From positions 1 through 64,000 of the forward strand of contig NZ_MZGT01000001.1 in the NCBI RefSeq assembly GCF_002029255.1: 64,000 bases of DNA, written 5' to 3'. Position 1 is the first letter of the stretch. Every line of letters begins with the position of its first letter. This document shows, piece by piece, positions 10,130-16,615 of this stretch. Made by a program: the position numbers and the translations under genes. The notes beneath the pieces were generated by a model, which saw only the letters and a list, made by a program, of their open reading frames with translations, was not told the origin of the DNA and searched no databases. Source of the stretch: Clostridium chromiireducens (lineage in GTDB: Bacteria; Bacillota; Clostridia; Clostridiales; Clostridiaceae).

Positions 10130-10642
10130 GTGAAAACTATTTTTGTAGATGGATATAATGTAATAAATAGTTGGCCGAATTTAAAACAAAAAAAAGATTT
10201 TAGTTTTGAAGATGCAAGACAAACTCTGATTGATACATTACATAATTACGGTGTTTTTAAAGCTTGCAGGATAATTGTTGTATTCGATGCGCACAAAGTC
10301 ACAGGAAGCCTTGAGAAAAAAGAAGAAGTGAATAAGCATATTTCTGTAATATTTACTAAAGATGGAGAAACAGCAGATAATTACATAGAGAAAAAAGTAA
10401 ATACATTAGGCAGAAAACATGAAATAGTTGTTGTTACATCAGATAATTTAGAACAACAAACTATTTTCCAACGGGGAGCAGTTAGAATGTCATCATTAGA
10501 ATTTTATAATGAAGTGGTTAAGGTTGAAAAGTCTATAAAAATTAAAGCTGATAAAAATCGAAACATACATAAAAATAGTATAGGTGACAATATTGATGAT
10601 GAGATCGCCAAAATTTTAGAGGAAATAAGGAGAAGCCAGTAA
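10130..10642 (+). CDS. rae1: NYN-domain ribonuclease Rae1 (YacP)
   Basis: This belongs to the YacP/NYN family; B. subtilis Rae1 cleaves mRNA in the ribosomal A site. The 170-residue protein starts with the signature FVDGYNVINSW, followed by conserved acidic positions (VVFDAH, DGETADNYIE, VVTSDN) of the PIN-like fold. The start is GTG 10130 behind AAAGAGG. It sits directly between rlmB and sigH as in Bacillus. Function is inferred from family membership and synteny. Confidence 0.9.
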   Translation: MKTIFVDGYNVINSWPNLKQKKDFSFEDARQTLIDTLHNYGVFKACRIIVVFDAHKVTGSLEKKEEVNKHISVIFTKDGETADNYIEKKVNTLGRKHEIVVVTSDNLEQQTIFQRGAVRMSSLEFYNEVVKVEKSIKIKADKNRNIHKNSIGDNIDDEIAKILEEIRRSQ

Positions 10643-10648
10643 TTTCAG

Positions 10649-10677
10649 TTGACTAACATAATTTTACTGGGTATAAT
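10649..10677 (+). promoter_or_regulatory. sigH promoter
   Basis: TTGACT at 10649-10654 and TATAAT at 10672-10677 are separated by 17 bases, a near-perfect sigma-A promoter. It starts 7 bases after the rae1 stop codon and about 50 bases before sigH. Confidence 0.75.
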
Positions 10678-10726
10678 TGTTTAAATGAGTGGTCAGTTTA
10701 ATGCAGAAGAGAGTTGAGAATAGCAG

Positions 10727-11347
10727 TTGAAAGGTTTTATAGATTTTAAAGATAAATCAGACGAAGAAATTGTTGCGCAAGCAAAAAGCGGGAATAATAG
10801 AGCTCAGGAATATTTAATTTCAAAATATGAGAACTTTGTTAAATCAAAGGCTAAATCATACTTTTTGATTGGTGCAGATAAGGAAGATATTTATCAGGAA
10901 GGGATGATAGGTTTATATAAGGCCATCAGAGACTTTAATTCAGAAAAATCATCATCATTTAAAGCCTTTGCAGAAATATGTGTAATAAGACAAATTATAA
11001 CTGCAATAAAAACAGCTACTAGACAGAAACATATTCCATTAAATACTTATATATCTCTAAATAAACCAATATATGAAGAGGAATCTGAGAGAACTCTTTT
11101 GGATGTACTAGCTGGACTAAAAATTTCTGATCCAGAAGAATTAATGATAAGTAAAGAACAAATGGATTACATTGAAGAAAAGATTTCGAAAGTATTATCA
11201 GGACTGGAGTTAGAGGTTCTTACATCATACTTGGATGGAAAATCATACCAAGAAATTGCAAGTGATTTAGAAAGACATTCTAAGTCTATTGATAATGCAT
11301 TGCAAAGAGTAAAAAGAAAATTAGAAAAATGCTTAGATTTAAAGTAA
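10727..11347 (+). CDS. sigH: RNA polymerase sigma factor SigH
   Basis: SigH is the sigma-70-family factor for transition-state and early sporulation genes. The 206-residue protein has region 2 (YFLIGADKEDIYQEGMIGLY), with the core-binding and -10 recognition helices, and a region 4 helix-turn-helix near the C terminus (SYQEIASDLERHSKSIDNAL). The start is taken as TTG 10727. The ribosome-binding site is weak (AGAG further upstream), so the start is less certain than the gene. It is preceded by its own strong promoter, and the tRNA-Thr/tuf unit follows. Confidence 0.93.
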   Translation: MKGFIDFKDKSDEEIVAQAKSGNNRAQEYLISKYENFVKSKAKSYFLIGADKEDIYQEGMIGLYKAIRDFNSEKSSSFKAFAEICVIRQIITAIKTATRQKHIPLNTYISLNKPIYEEESERTLLDVLAGLKISDPEELMISKEQMDYIEEKISKVLSGLELEVLTSYLDGKSYQEIASDLERHSKSIDNALQRVKRKLEKCLDLK

Positions 11348-11356
11348 GAATTTGTA

Positions 11357-11385
11357 TTGACAAATAAAAAGAATGATAGTAAACT
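11357..11385 (+). promoter_or_regulatory. Promoter of the tRNA-Thr/tuf unit
   Basis: TTGACA (11357-11362) and TAAACT (11380-11385) are spaced by 17 bases, about 40 bases upstream of the tRNA. A TATAAT at 11387-11392 lacks a properly spaced -35 but could be used instead. Confidence 0.6.
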
Positions 11386-11424
11386 TTATAATTGGTATAT
11401 CAAAGAAAATAACAATTATTGAAC

Positions 11425-11500
11425 GCTCACATAGCTCAGTCGGTAGAGCGTCACCTTGGTAAGGTGGAGGTCGTCGGTTCAATCCCGATTGTGAGCTCCA
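11425..11500 (+). tRNA. tRNA-Thr (anticodon GGT)
   Basis: The sequence folds into a standard 76-base cloverleaf: acceptor arm GCTCACA/TGTGAGC, D arm GCTC/GAGC, anticodon stem TCACC/GGTGG with loop TTGGTAA (anticodon GGT), five-base variable loop, T arm GTCGG/CCGAT with TTCAATC, and an encoded 3' CCA. It decodes ACC/ACU threonine codons. It lies 60 bases before tuf and is probably cotranscribed with it, so tRNA processing would release the tuf mRNA. Confidence 0.97.
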
Positions 11501-11544
11501 AATAGTAAAATAAAAAACACTAGGCCAAGTTTATTACAAGATGT

Positions 11545-12759
11545 AGGGAGGAAAATTATAATGGCAAAAGCAAAGTATGAAAGAAGTAAGCCACACGTTA
11601 ATATTGGAACAATAGGTCACGTAGACCACGGTAAGACAACATTAACAGCAGCAATCACAACTGTATTATCAAAAAAAGGATTTGCAGAAGCGTTTGACTA
11701 TGCATCAATCGATAAAGCACCAGAAGAAAAAGAAAGAGGAATTACAATCAACACTGCTCACGTTGAATATCAAACAGAAAGCAGACACTATGCTCACGTT
11801 GATTGTCCAGGGCATGCTGACTATGTTAAGAACATGATAACAGGAGCAGCACAAATGGATGGAGCTATCTTAGTTGTATCAGCAGCAGATGGTCCAATGC
11901 CACAAACAAGAGAACATATACTATTAGGATCAAGAGTTGGTATAGAATACATGGTAGTATTCTTAAACAAAGCTGATATGGTAGATGATCCAGAATTATT
12001 AGAATTAGTTGAAATGGAAGTTAGAGAATTATTAAGCGAATATGACTTCCCAGGAGATGATATTCCAGTAGTAACAGGATCAGCATTAAAAGCATTAGAA
12101 AACCCAACAGATGAAGAAGCAAGCAAATGTATCTTAGACTTAATGGATGCAGTAGATAGTTATATCCCAACACCAGAAAGAGCTACAGATAAGCCATTCT
12201 TAATGCCAGTAGAAGATGTATTTACAATCACTGGTAGAGGAACAGTTGCAACAGGAAGAGTTGAAGCTGGAGTACTTCACGTAGGAGACGAAGTAGAAAT
12301 CGTAGGATTAAGTGAAGAAAAGAAGAAGGTTGTAGTAACTGGAATCGAAATGTTCAGAAAGTTATTAGACGACGCGCAAGCTGGAGATAATATCGGAGCA
12401 TTATTAAGAGGTGTTCAAAGAGCTGATATCGAAAGAGGTCAAGTTTTATCAAAACCAAATTCAGTACACCCTCACACTAAATTTGTAGGTCAAGTATACG
12501 TACTTAAAAAAGAAGAAGGTGGAAGACATACACCATTCTTTGATGGATATAGACCACAATTCTATTTCAGAACAACAGACGTTACAGGATCAATAAAATT
12601 ACCAGACGGAATGGAAATGGTAATGCCAGGAGACCACATTGACATGAATGTTGAATTAATCACTCCAATCGCAATGGATGAAGGATTAAGATTCGCTATC
12701 AGAGAAGGTGGAAGAACTGTAGGTTCTGGAGTTGTTACTAGTATAGTAGAATAAGAAAT
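11545..12759 (+). repeat. Long direct repeat, copy 1 (tuf)
   Basis: From the AGGGAGG ribosome-binding site, 16 bases before the start codon, to GAAAT just after the stop, this stretch matches 27474-28688 wherever I compared the two, and the encoded proteins are identical. Flanking bases diverge at once on both sides. The boundaries fit gene conversion keeping two tuf copies homogeneous. Confidence 0.9.
11561..12754 (+). CDS. tuf: Elongation factor Tu (copy 1)
   Basis: EF-Tu delivers aminoacyl-tRNA to the ribosome as a GTP complex. The 397-residue protein carries the GTPase loops GHVDHGKT (residues 18-25), DCPGH and NKAD, followed by the two beta-barrel domains. Codon use is highly biased to preferred codons, as expected for an abundant protein. 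It follows tRNA-Thr and ends at a 14-bp hairpin. A second copy encoding an identical protein lies downstream of fusA in this window. Confidence 0.98.
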   Translation: MAKAKYERSKPHVNIGTIGHVDHGKTTLTAAITTVLSKKGFAEAFDYASIDKAPEEKERGITINTAHVEYQTESRHYAHVDCPGHADYVKNMITGAAQMDGAILVVSAADGPMPQTREHILLGSRVGIEYMVVFLNKADMVDDPELLELVEMEVRELLSEYDFPGDDIPVVTGSALKALENPTDEEASKCILDLMDAVDSYIPTPERATDKPFLMPVEDVFTITGRGTVATGRVEAGVLHVGDEVEIVGLSEEKKKVVVTGIEMFRKLLDDAQAGDNIGALLRGVQRADIERGQVLSKPNSVHPHTKFVGQVYVLKKEEGGRHTPFFDGYRPQFYFRTTDVTGSIKLPDGMEMVMPGDHIDMNVELITPIAMDEGLRFAIREGGRTVGSGVVTSIVE

Positions 12760-12774
12760 TGATCATTGCTATGT

Positions 12775-12807
12775 AATAGGACTAAGTTGTAGAACTTAGT
12801 CCTATTT
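12775..12807 (+). terminator. Terminator after tuf copy 1
   Basis: A perfect 14-bp stem (12775-12788 with 12793-12806) has a GTAG tetraloop 20 bases after the tuf stop codon. The 3' T-run is only three bases, so efficiency may be partial. The promoter of the rpmG-secE-nusG unit begins 10 bases further on. Confidence 0.75.
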
Positions 12808-12816
12808 AAAGGAAGA

Positions 12817-12845
12817 TTGACAACTTAAATATTCTATGATATTGT
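12817..12845 (+). promoter_or_regulatory. rpmG-secE-nusG promoter
   Basis: TTGACA (12817-12822) and TATTGT (12840-12845) are separated by 17 bases. The spacer end (CTATGATATT) is shared with the rpoB promoter. The leader contains a small hairpin (12883-12905) before the rpmG ribosome-binding site. Confidence 0.65.
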
Positions 12846-12935
12846 ATAAAAGTGACATTTTAAGCAACGCAAATTAGAAGTGAACAAGAGAGTAAACTCC
12901 TTGTTTAAATATATATGAAAACTGGAGGTGCAGTC

Positions 12936-13085
12936 ATGAGAACAAGAATAACTTTAGCATGCACAGAGTGTAAACAAAGAAATTATGATTCAATGAAAAA
13001 CAAAAAAAATGATCCAGATAGATTAGAAATGAAGAAGTATTGTAAATTCTGTAAAAAGCACACTCTTCATAGAGAAACAAAGTAA
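12936..13085 (+). CDS. rpmG: 50S ribosomal protein L33
   Basis: This is a 49-residue large-subunit protein of the zinc-binding (C+) type: Cys9, Cys12, Cys36 and Cys39 form the ribbon. TGGAGGTG precedes the ATG at 12936. It heads the rpmG-secE-nusG operon, the usual bacterial arrangement. Zinc-dependent paralogue switching occurs in Firmicutes, but no second L33 is present in this window. Confidence 0.95.
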   Translation: MRTRITLACTECKQRNYDSMKNKKNDPDRLEMKKYCKFCKKHTLHRETK

Positions 13086-13133
13086 TTAGCCGAAGTTATG
13101 ACATATAGTTATTAAAAATAAGGATGTGAAGAT

Positions 13134-13364
13134 ATGTCAGCAAAAAACAATGTAAAAACTGAGAAAGCTGTTAAAAGCAATAGTTTGCTTAGTTTTTTCA
13201 AAGAGGTTAAGATAGAGGTTAAGAAAATAACTTGGCCTTCAAAAAGTGAGACAAAGAAAGCGTTTGTTGCAGTTTTAACATTCACGCTAATGTATACTAT
13301 ATTAGTTGGTGGATTAGATTCTATTTTCAGCAGCCTCTTTAAAATGATTTTAAATTTGAAATAA
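13134..13364 (+). CDS. secE: Preprotein translocase subunit SecE
   Basis: SecE is the small clamp subunit of the SecYEG channel. The 76-residue protein has a polar N terminus, the conserved amphipathic segment ending in KKITWPSKSETKKAF, and one C-terminal transmembrane helix (about residues 45-65). This is the single-helix Gram-positive form. It has an AAGGATG ribosome-binding site at ATG 13134. Its partner secY lies in the spc cluster of this window. Confidence 0.95.
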   Translation: MSAKNNVKTEKAVKSNSLLSFFKEVKIEVKKITWPSKSETKKAFVAVLTFTLMYTILVGGLDSIFSSLFKMILNLK

Positions 13365-13365
13365 A

Positions 13366-13405
13366 AAGGAGGTTTGGGTGATTTTTAGATCACCTGACAA
13401 GTATG
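13366..13405 (+). promoter_or_regulatory. nusG translation-initiation region with SD separated by a hairpin
   Basis: The only good Shine-Dalgarno (AAGGAGG, 13366-13372) lies 30 bases before the nusG ATG. Between them GGTGAT (13377-13382) pairs with ATCACC (13389-13394) around a 6-base loop. An in-frame TGA at 13379 excludes a longer ATG/GTG/TTG reading frame. Folding the hairpin would reduce the effective spacing to about 10 bases. Confidence 0.7.
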
Positions 13406-13924
13406 AGTGATAGAGCAAGGTGGTATGTAGTTCATACATACTCAGGATATGAAAATAAAGTTAAAGCAAACTTGGAAAAAGCAATTGAAAATAGGAATCT
13501 TGAATCATTAATCCATGATATACAGGTACCCATGGAAGAAGTGATTGAAGAAAAAGATGGAAAACAAAAGGTCTCATTAAAGAAGAAATTTCCTGGATAT
13601 GTGCTTGTAAAAATGTTAATGGGTGATGAAGCTTGGTACGTTGTAAGAAATACAAGAGGCGTAACGGGATTTGTGGGCCCAGGATCAAAACCAGTTCCTC
13701 TTTCTGATGAAGAAGTTGAATCGATGGGTGTGTTAGAAATGCCTGTTGATATTGATTTGGAGATAGGGGAGAGCATTAGAATTATCTCAGGACCATTAAG
13801 GGATTCAGTAGCTATAATACAAGAGATAATTGTAGATAAACGTAAAGTAAAAGCTTTAGTAGATATGTTTGGCAGAGAAACTCTTGCTGAACTAGACTTT
13901 AATCAAGTTGAAAAATTAGTTTAA
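13403..13924 (+). CDS. nusG: Transcription termination/antitermination factor NusG
   Basis: NusG binds the RNA polymerase clamp and modulates pausing, and it couples transcription with translation. The 173-residue protein has the NGN domain beginning ARWYVVHTYSGYENKV and a C-terminal KOW domain (IGESIRIISGPLRDSVAIIQ). The ATG is fixed by homology to the family start and by an in-frame TGA just upstream. The start has an unusual ribosome-binding site: AAGGAGG is separated from it by a stem-loop. The rplK unit follows. Confidence 0.97.
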   Translation: MSDRARWYVVHTYSGYENKVKANLEKAIENRNLESLIHDIQVPMEEVIEEKDGKQKVSLKKKFPGYVLVKMLMGDEAWYVVRNTRGVTGFVGPGSKPVPLSDEEVESMGVLEMPVDIDLEIGESIRIISGPLRDSVAIIQEIIVDKRKVKALVDMFGRETLAELDFNQVEKLV

Positions 13925-13942
13925 ATAAACTAATTTTAATTA

Positions 13943-13974
13943 AGTGGGAGAACTAAAAAGTTCGTTATACCACA
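13943..13974 (+). promoter_or_regulatory. L1-binding-type stem upstream of rplK
   Basis: GTGGGAG on the 5' side and CGTTATACCAC on the 3' side enclose an inner stem (GAACT with AGTTC). This outline, GUGG/CCAC helix plus asymmetric GGGAG/GUUA loop, resembles the ribosomal-protein L1 site in 23S rRNA and L1-operon mRNAs. A second version precedes rplA. It lies just before the rplK ribosome-binding site, where bound L1 could repress translation. Confidence 0.7.
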
Positions 13975-13994
13975 GTAATAGGAGGAATAACAAA

Positions 13995-14420
13995 ATGGCT
14001 AAGAAAGTAACTGGAATGATTAAACTTCAACTTCAAGCAGGTAAGGCAACACCAGCTCCACCTGTAGGTCCAGCTTTAGGTCAACACGGTGTAAATATAA
14101 TGGGATTCTGTAAGGAGTTCAATGCAAAAACTGCAAATCAAGCTGGGTATATAATCCCAGTAGTTATCACAGTTTATCAAGATAGATCTTTTAGTTTTAT
14201 ATTAAAGACTCCTCCAGCTGCAGTTCTAATTAAGAAGGAAATAGGATTAGAAAGTGGTTCTGGAGTACCTAACAAAACAAAAGTTGGTAAGTTAACTCAA
14301 GATCAACTTAGAAAGATCGCTGAAACTAAGATGCCAGACTTAAATGCTGCAAGTGTTGAATCAGCTATGAGAATGATTGCAGGAACAGCTAGAAGTATGG
14401 GAGTAACTATTGAAGAGTAA
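13995..14420 (+). CDS. rplK: 50S ribosomal protein L11
   Basis: L11 forms the GTPase-associated centre with 23S rRNA helices 43/44 and is needed for RelA activation. The 141-residue protein shows the N-terminal domain ([21 protein letters not shown]) and the RNA-binding C-terminal domain. The correct start is ATG 13995 after AGGAGG; the upstream in-frame extension overlaps the leader stem and has no counterpart in the family. rplA follows after 54 bases. Confidence 0.97.
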   Translation: MAKKVTGMIKLQLQAGKATPAPPVGPALGQHGVNIMGFCKEFNAKTANQAGYIIPVVITVYQDRSFSFILKTPPAAVLIKKEIGLESGSGVPNKTKVGKLTQDQLRKIAETKMPDLNAASVESAMRMIAGTARSMGVTIEE

Positions 14421-14431
14421 TTCGTAAAAAT

Positions 14432-14462
14432 AAGTGGGAGGTAAAAGCCGTTAACACCACAG
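14432..14462 (+). promoter_or_regulatory. Second L1-binding-type stem, upstream of rplA
   Basis: AAGTGGGAG (14433-14440) and CGTTAACACCACAG repeat the outline seen before rplK, with a different, shorter inner stem (GGT/GCC). The conserved outer GTGG/CCAC helix and loops with changed inner pairs suggest selection for the same fold. It ends directly before the rplA GAGGAGG. Confidence 0.68.
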
Positions 14463-14474
14463 AGGAGGCAAATT

Positions 14475-15164
14475 ATGGGAAAAAAATACATTGAAAGTGC
14501 AAAGCTTATAGATAAGAGTGCATTATATAATCCAGTAGAAGCGTTAGATCTTACATTAAAAACAGCAAAGGCAAACTTTGATGAAACTATTGAATTACAT
14601 GTAAGACTTGGAGTAGATCCAAGACATGCGGATCAACAAGTTAGAGGAGCTGTTGTATTACCAAATGGAACAGGTAAAACAGTTAGAGTTCTTGTATTCG
14701 CAAAAGGAGATAAAGCTACAGAAGCTGAAAAAGCAGGAGCTGATTTTGTAGGAGCTGAAGAATTAGTTCAAAAGATCCAAAGTGAAAATTGGTTTGATTA
14801 CGATGTAGTTGTTGCAACACCAGATATGATGGGAGTTGTAGGTAGAATAGGTAGAGTATTAGGACCTAAAGGATTAATGCCAAATCCAAAATCAGGAACA
14901 GTAACATTTGATGTTGCTAAAGCAATTGAAGAAATTAAAGCTGGTAAAGTTGAATATAGAGTAGATAAAACAGCTATAGTTCACTGTCCAATTGGAAAGA
15001 AATCATTTGGTGTTGATAAATTAAAAGAAAACTTTACTGCATTAATGGATGCTTTAGTAAAAGCTAAACCAGCAGCAGCAAAAGGTCAATACTTGAAATC
15101 AGTATCTGTTTCAAGTACAATGGGACCTAGTGCGAAAGTTAATCCTACAAGAGCTTTAGATTAG
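14475..15164 (+). CDS. rplA: 50S ribosomal protein L1
   Basis: L1 builds the mobile L1 stalk of the E site and classically represses its own operon by binding an mRNA mimic of its rRNA site. The 229-residue protein includes the signature around [23 protein letters not shown] 14475 follows GAGGAGG. Two L1-type stems, before rplK and before this gene, indicate autoregulation at both cistrons. A new promoter starts a few bases after its stop codon. Confidence 0.97.
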   Translation: MGKKYIESAKLIDKSALYNPVEALDLTLKTAKANFDETIELHVRLGVDPRHADQQVRGAVVLPNGTGKTVRVLVFAKGDKATEAEKAGADFVGAEELVQKIQSENWFDYDVVVATPDMMGVVGRIGRVLGPKGLMPNPKSGTVTFDVAKAIEEIKAGKVEYRVDKTAIVHCPIGKKSFGVDKLKENFTALMDALVKAKPAAAKGQYLKSVSVSSTMGPSAKVNPTRALD

Positions 15165-15166
15165 TA

Positions 15167-15195
15167 TTGACTTTACTAAAGTTAAGTGATACAAT
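15167..15195 (+). promoter_or_regulatory. rplJ-rplL promoter
   Basis: TTGACT (15167-15172) and TACAAT (15190-15195) are separated by 17 bases, 3 bases after the rplA stop codon. It drives the L10 leader and the rplJ-rplL genes. Confidence 0.75.
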
Positions 15196-15225
15196 ATTTA
15201 ATGTTGTAAAAAGAAAATAGTTTTT

Positions 15226-15327
15226 CCGTAGACAGTGGGTGCGAAAGCGTAAAGATATACTACCCGCCTAGGTTATGTATAATAGATGATATTATAGGCC
15301 TTCCTTGTCTACGGGAAGGTCTTTTTT
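15226..15327 (+). promoter_or_regulatory. Ribosomal protein L10 leader with attenuator
   Basis: The leader folds by pairing CCGTAGACA (15226-15234) with TGTCTACGG (15306-15314), enclosing a GCGAAAGC hairpin and other helices typical of L10 leaders. Overlapping its 3' side is an intrinsic terminator: 15297-15304 pairs with 15314-15321, followed by six T's. The two helices share bases around 15313-15314. L10 (with L7/L12) binding would be expected to shift the balance toward termination, giving feedback control. Confidence 0.85.
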
Positions 15328-15371
15328 AATAAAAGAAGCAGTTTGTAACTGTGAGGAGGTGGACTACAGTA

Positions 15372-15875
15372 ATGAATAAAAACAGAGAACTTAAGGAAGC
15401 GAAGGTTGCTGAAATTAAGGAAAAATTAGAAAAATCAAAAGCTGTTGTTCTTAGTAAGTATCAAGGTCTAAATGTTGAAGAAGATACTGCTCTTAGAAAA
15501 AGTTTAAGAGAAGCTGGAGTTGAATACAAAGTATATAAAAATACTTTAGTTACTTTAGCAGCTAAAGAATTAGGCTTAGATGGTATAGCAGAATATTTAG
15601 AAGGACCTGTATCTATTGCATTTAGTTATGAAGATGTAACACTAGGTGCAAGACTTTTAAATGATTTCGCTAAAGATCACAAGAAGTTAGAATTAAAAGC
15701 GGGTATTGTAGAAGGAGAAATCTACGATGAAGCTAAGATTAAACAACTTGCGACAATACCATCAAAAGAAGTTCTTATTGCAAAACTTCTTGGAAGTATC
15801 AAGTCTCCAATATCAAGCTTTGCACGTGTATTAAGTGCTATTGCTGATAGTAAGGGAACTGAATCTGCAGAATAA
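15372..15875 (+). CDS. rplJ: 50S ribosomal protein L10
   Basis: L10 anchors L7/L12 dimers to the ribosomal stalk and, as the L10-L12 complex, binds its own leader. The 167-residue protein has the N-terminal rRNA-binding domain ([24 protein letters not shown]) and a C-terminal helix for L12 binding. I chose ATG 15372 behind GAGGAGGTGG; an in-frame GTG at 15351 would overlap that ribosome-binding site. It lies 45 bases after the attenuator and 46 bases before rplL. Confidence 0.96.
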   Translation: MNKNRELKEAKVAEIKEKLEKSKAVVLSKYQGLNVEEDTALRKSLREAGVEYKVYKNTLVTLAAKELGLDGIAEYLEGPVSIAFSYEDVTLGARLLNDFAKDHKKLELKAGIVEGEIYDEAKIKQLATIPSKEVLIAKLLGSIKSPISSFARVLSAIADSKGTESAE

Positions 15876-15921
15876 TCAAAAAATAAAATTTTAAGAAAAA
15901 ATTTCGGAGGTGCTATTAAAA

Positions 15922-16287
15922 ATGACAAGAGAAGATATAATTCAAGCAATAAAAGAAATGAGCGTTTTAGATTTAAATGAATTAGTAAAGGCTTGTGAAG
16001 AAGAATTTGGAGTAAGTGCTGCTGCTGCTGTTGTAGCTGGTGGACCTGTAGCTGGAGCTGCTGCTGCTGAAGAAAAAACTGAATTCGACGTAGTATTAGC
16101 AAGTGCAGGAGATAACAAAATCAAGGTTATCAAAGTAGTTAGAGAAATAACTGGATTAGGATTAAAAGAAGCTAAAGAAATAGTTGATGGAGCTCCTAAG
16201 ACAATAAAAGAAGCAGTTTCTAAAGAAGAAGCTGAAGAAATGAAAGCTAAATTAGCTGAAGTTGGAGCTACTGTAGAAGTTAAGTAG
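15922..16287 (+). CDS. rplL: 50S ribosomal protein L7/L12
   Basis: This is the multi-copy stalk protein that recruits translational GTPases. Its 121 residues comprise an N-terminal dimerisation helix, an alanine/glycine-rich hinge (about residues 36-55) and the conserved C-terminal domain ([20 protein letters not shown]). ATG 15922 follows CGGAGGTG at suitable distance. It ends the rplJ-rplL unit at a strong terminator, so rpoB is expressed from its own promoter. Confidence 0.97.
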   Translation: MTREDIIQAIKEMSVLDLNELVKACEEEFGVSAAAAVVAGGPVAGAAAAEEKTEFDVVLASAGDNKIKVIKVVREITGLGLKEAKEIVDGAPKTIKEAVSKEEAEEMKAKLAEVGATVEVK

Positions 16288-16292
16288 TTCAT

Positions 16293-16322
16293 AAAAAAAG
16301 GTGCTTTATAAGCACCTTTTTT
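16293..16322 (+). terminator. rplL terminator
   Basis: GGTGCTT (16300-16306) pairs with AAGCACC (16310-16316). The stem is flanked by six A's and six T's, so it could work in both directions. It lies 6 bases after the rplL stop and separates the stalk operon from rpoBC. Confidence 0.9.
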
Positions 16323-16328
16323 AAACTA

Positions 16329-16393
16329 CATTTATAAAGCTATATAAAATGCTTATTTTTAAAAAGTAGGTGTTTTATATAGCTTTATAAATG
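16329..16393. repeat. 65-bp near-perfect palindrome upstream of the rpoB promoter
   Basis: The arms 16329-16349 and 16373-16393 are exact reverse complements over 21 bp, and the centre contains a further TTTTTAAAAA self-complement. A third copy of CATTTATAA follows at 16402-16410. It lies between the rplL terminator and the rpoB -35 element. It could be an operator or a cruciform-forming site. It has no U-tract and is not needed as a terminator. Confidence 0.75.
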
Positions 16394-16416
16394 ATATGAT
16401 TCATTTATAATATTTG

Positions 16417-16445
16417 TTGACAACAAAAATTTCCTATGATATTAT
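16417..16445 (+). promoter_or_regulatory. rpoBC promoter
   Basis: TTGACA (16417-16422) and TATTAT (16440-16445) are separated by 17 bases. The sequence from the -35 to the -10 strongly resembles the rpmG-secE-nusG promoter (TTGACAAC and CTATGATATT shared). It stands about 170 bases before rpoB. Confidence 0.75.
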
Positions 16446-16471
16446 AATATAATGTATTATTCACTATGGGA

Positions 16472-16581
16472 TACTATATATTTTATAGTAGAAAAAAGAG
16501 TATAATGTGGTGAATAGTGGTTATACTATAAAAAGACGCTGTCCGAAAGCAAAAGTCCTTAGGGAAAGTATGCTTTTGGCT
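16472..16581 (+). promoter_or_regulatory. rpoB structured leader
   Basis: Three consecutive stem-loops are predicted by eye: TACTATA/TATAGTA (16472-16490), AGTATAA/TTATACT (16499-16527) and AGCAAAAG with CTTTTGGCT (16548-16581). The last is followed by TATTTTAGTTTATTTT, which might give weak attenuation. I do not recognise a named leader family here. Confidence 0.5.
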
Positions 16582-16615
16582 ATTTTAGTTTATTTTATAC
16601 AAGGGGTGAAAATTC

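Noticed and set aside
13944-13994. Extended start for L11
   Set aside because: The extra codons cover the L1-type leader stem and have no family counterpart; ATG 13995 has AGGAGG.
15722-16102. Minus-strand frame of leucine/glutamine repeats opposite rplJ-rplL
   Set aside because: It mirrors the Ala-rich hinge codons of L7/L12 on the other strand; no start signal and no recognisable protein.
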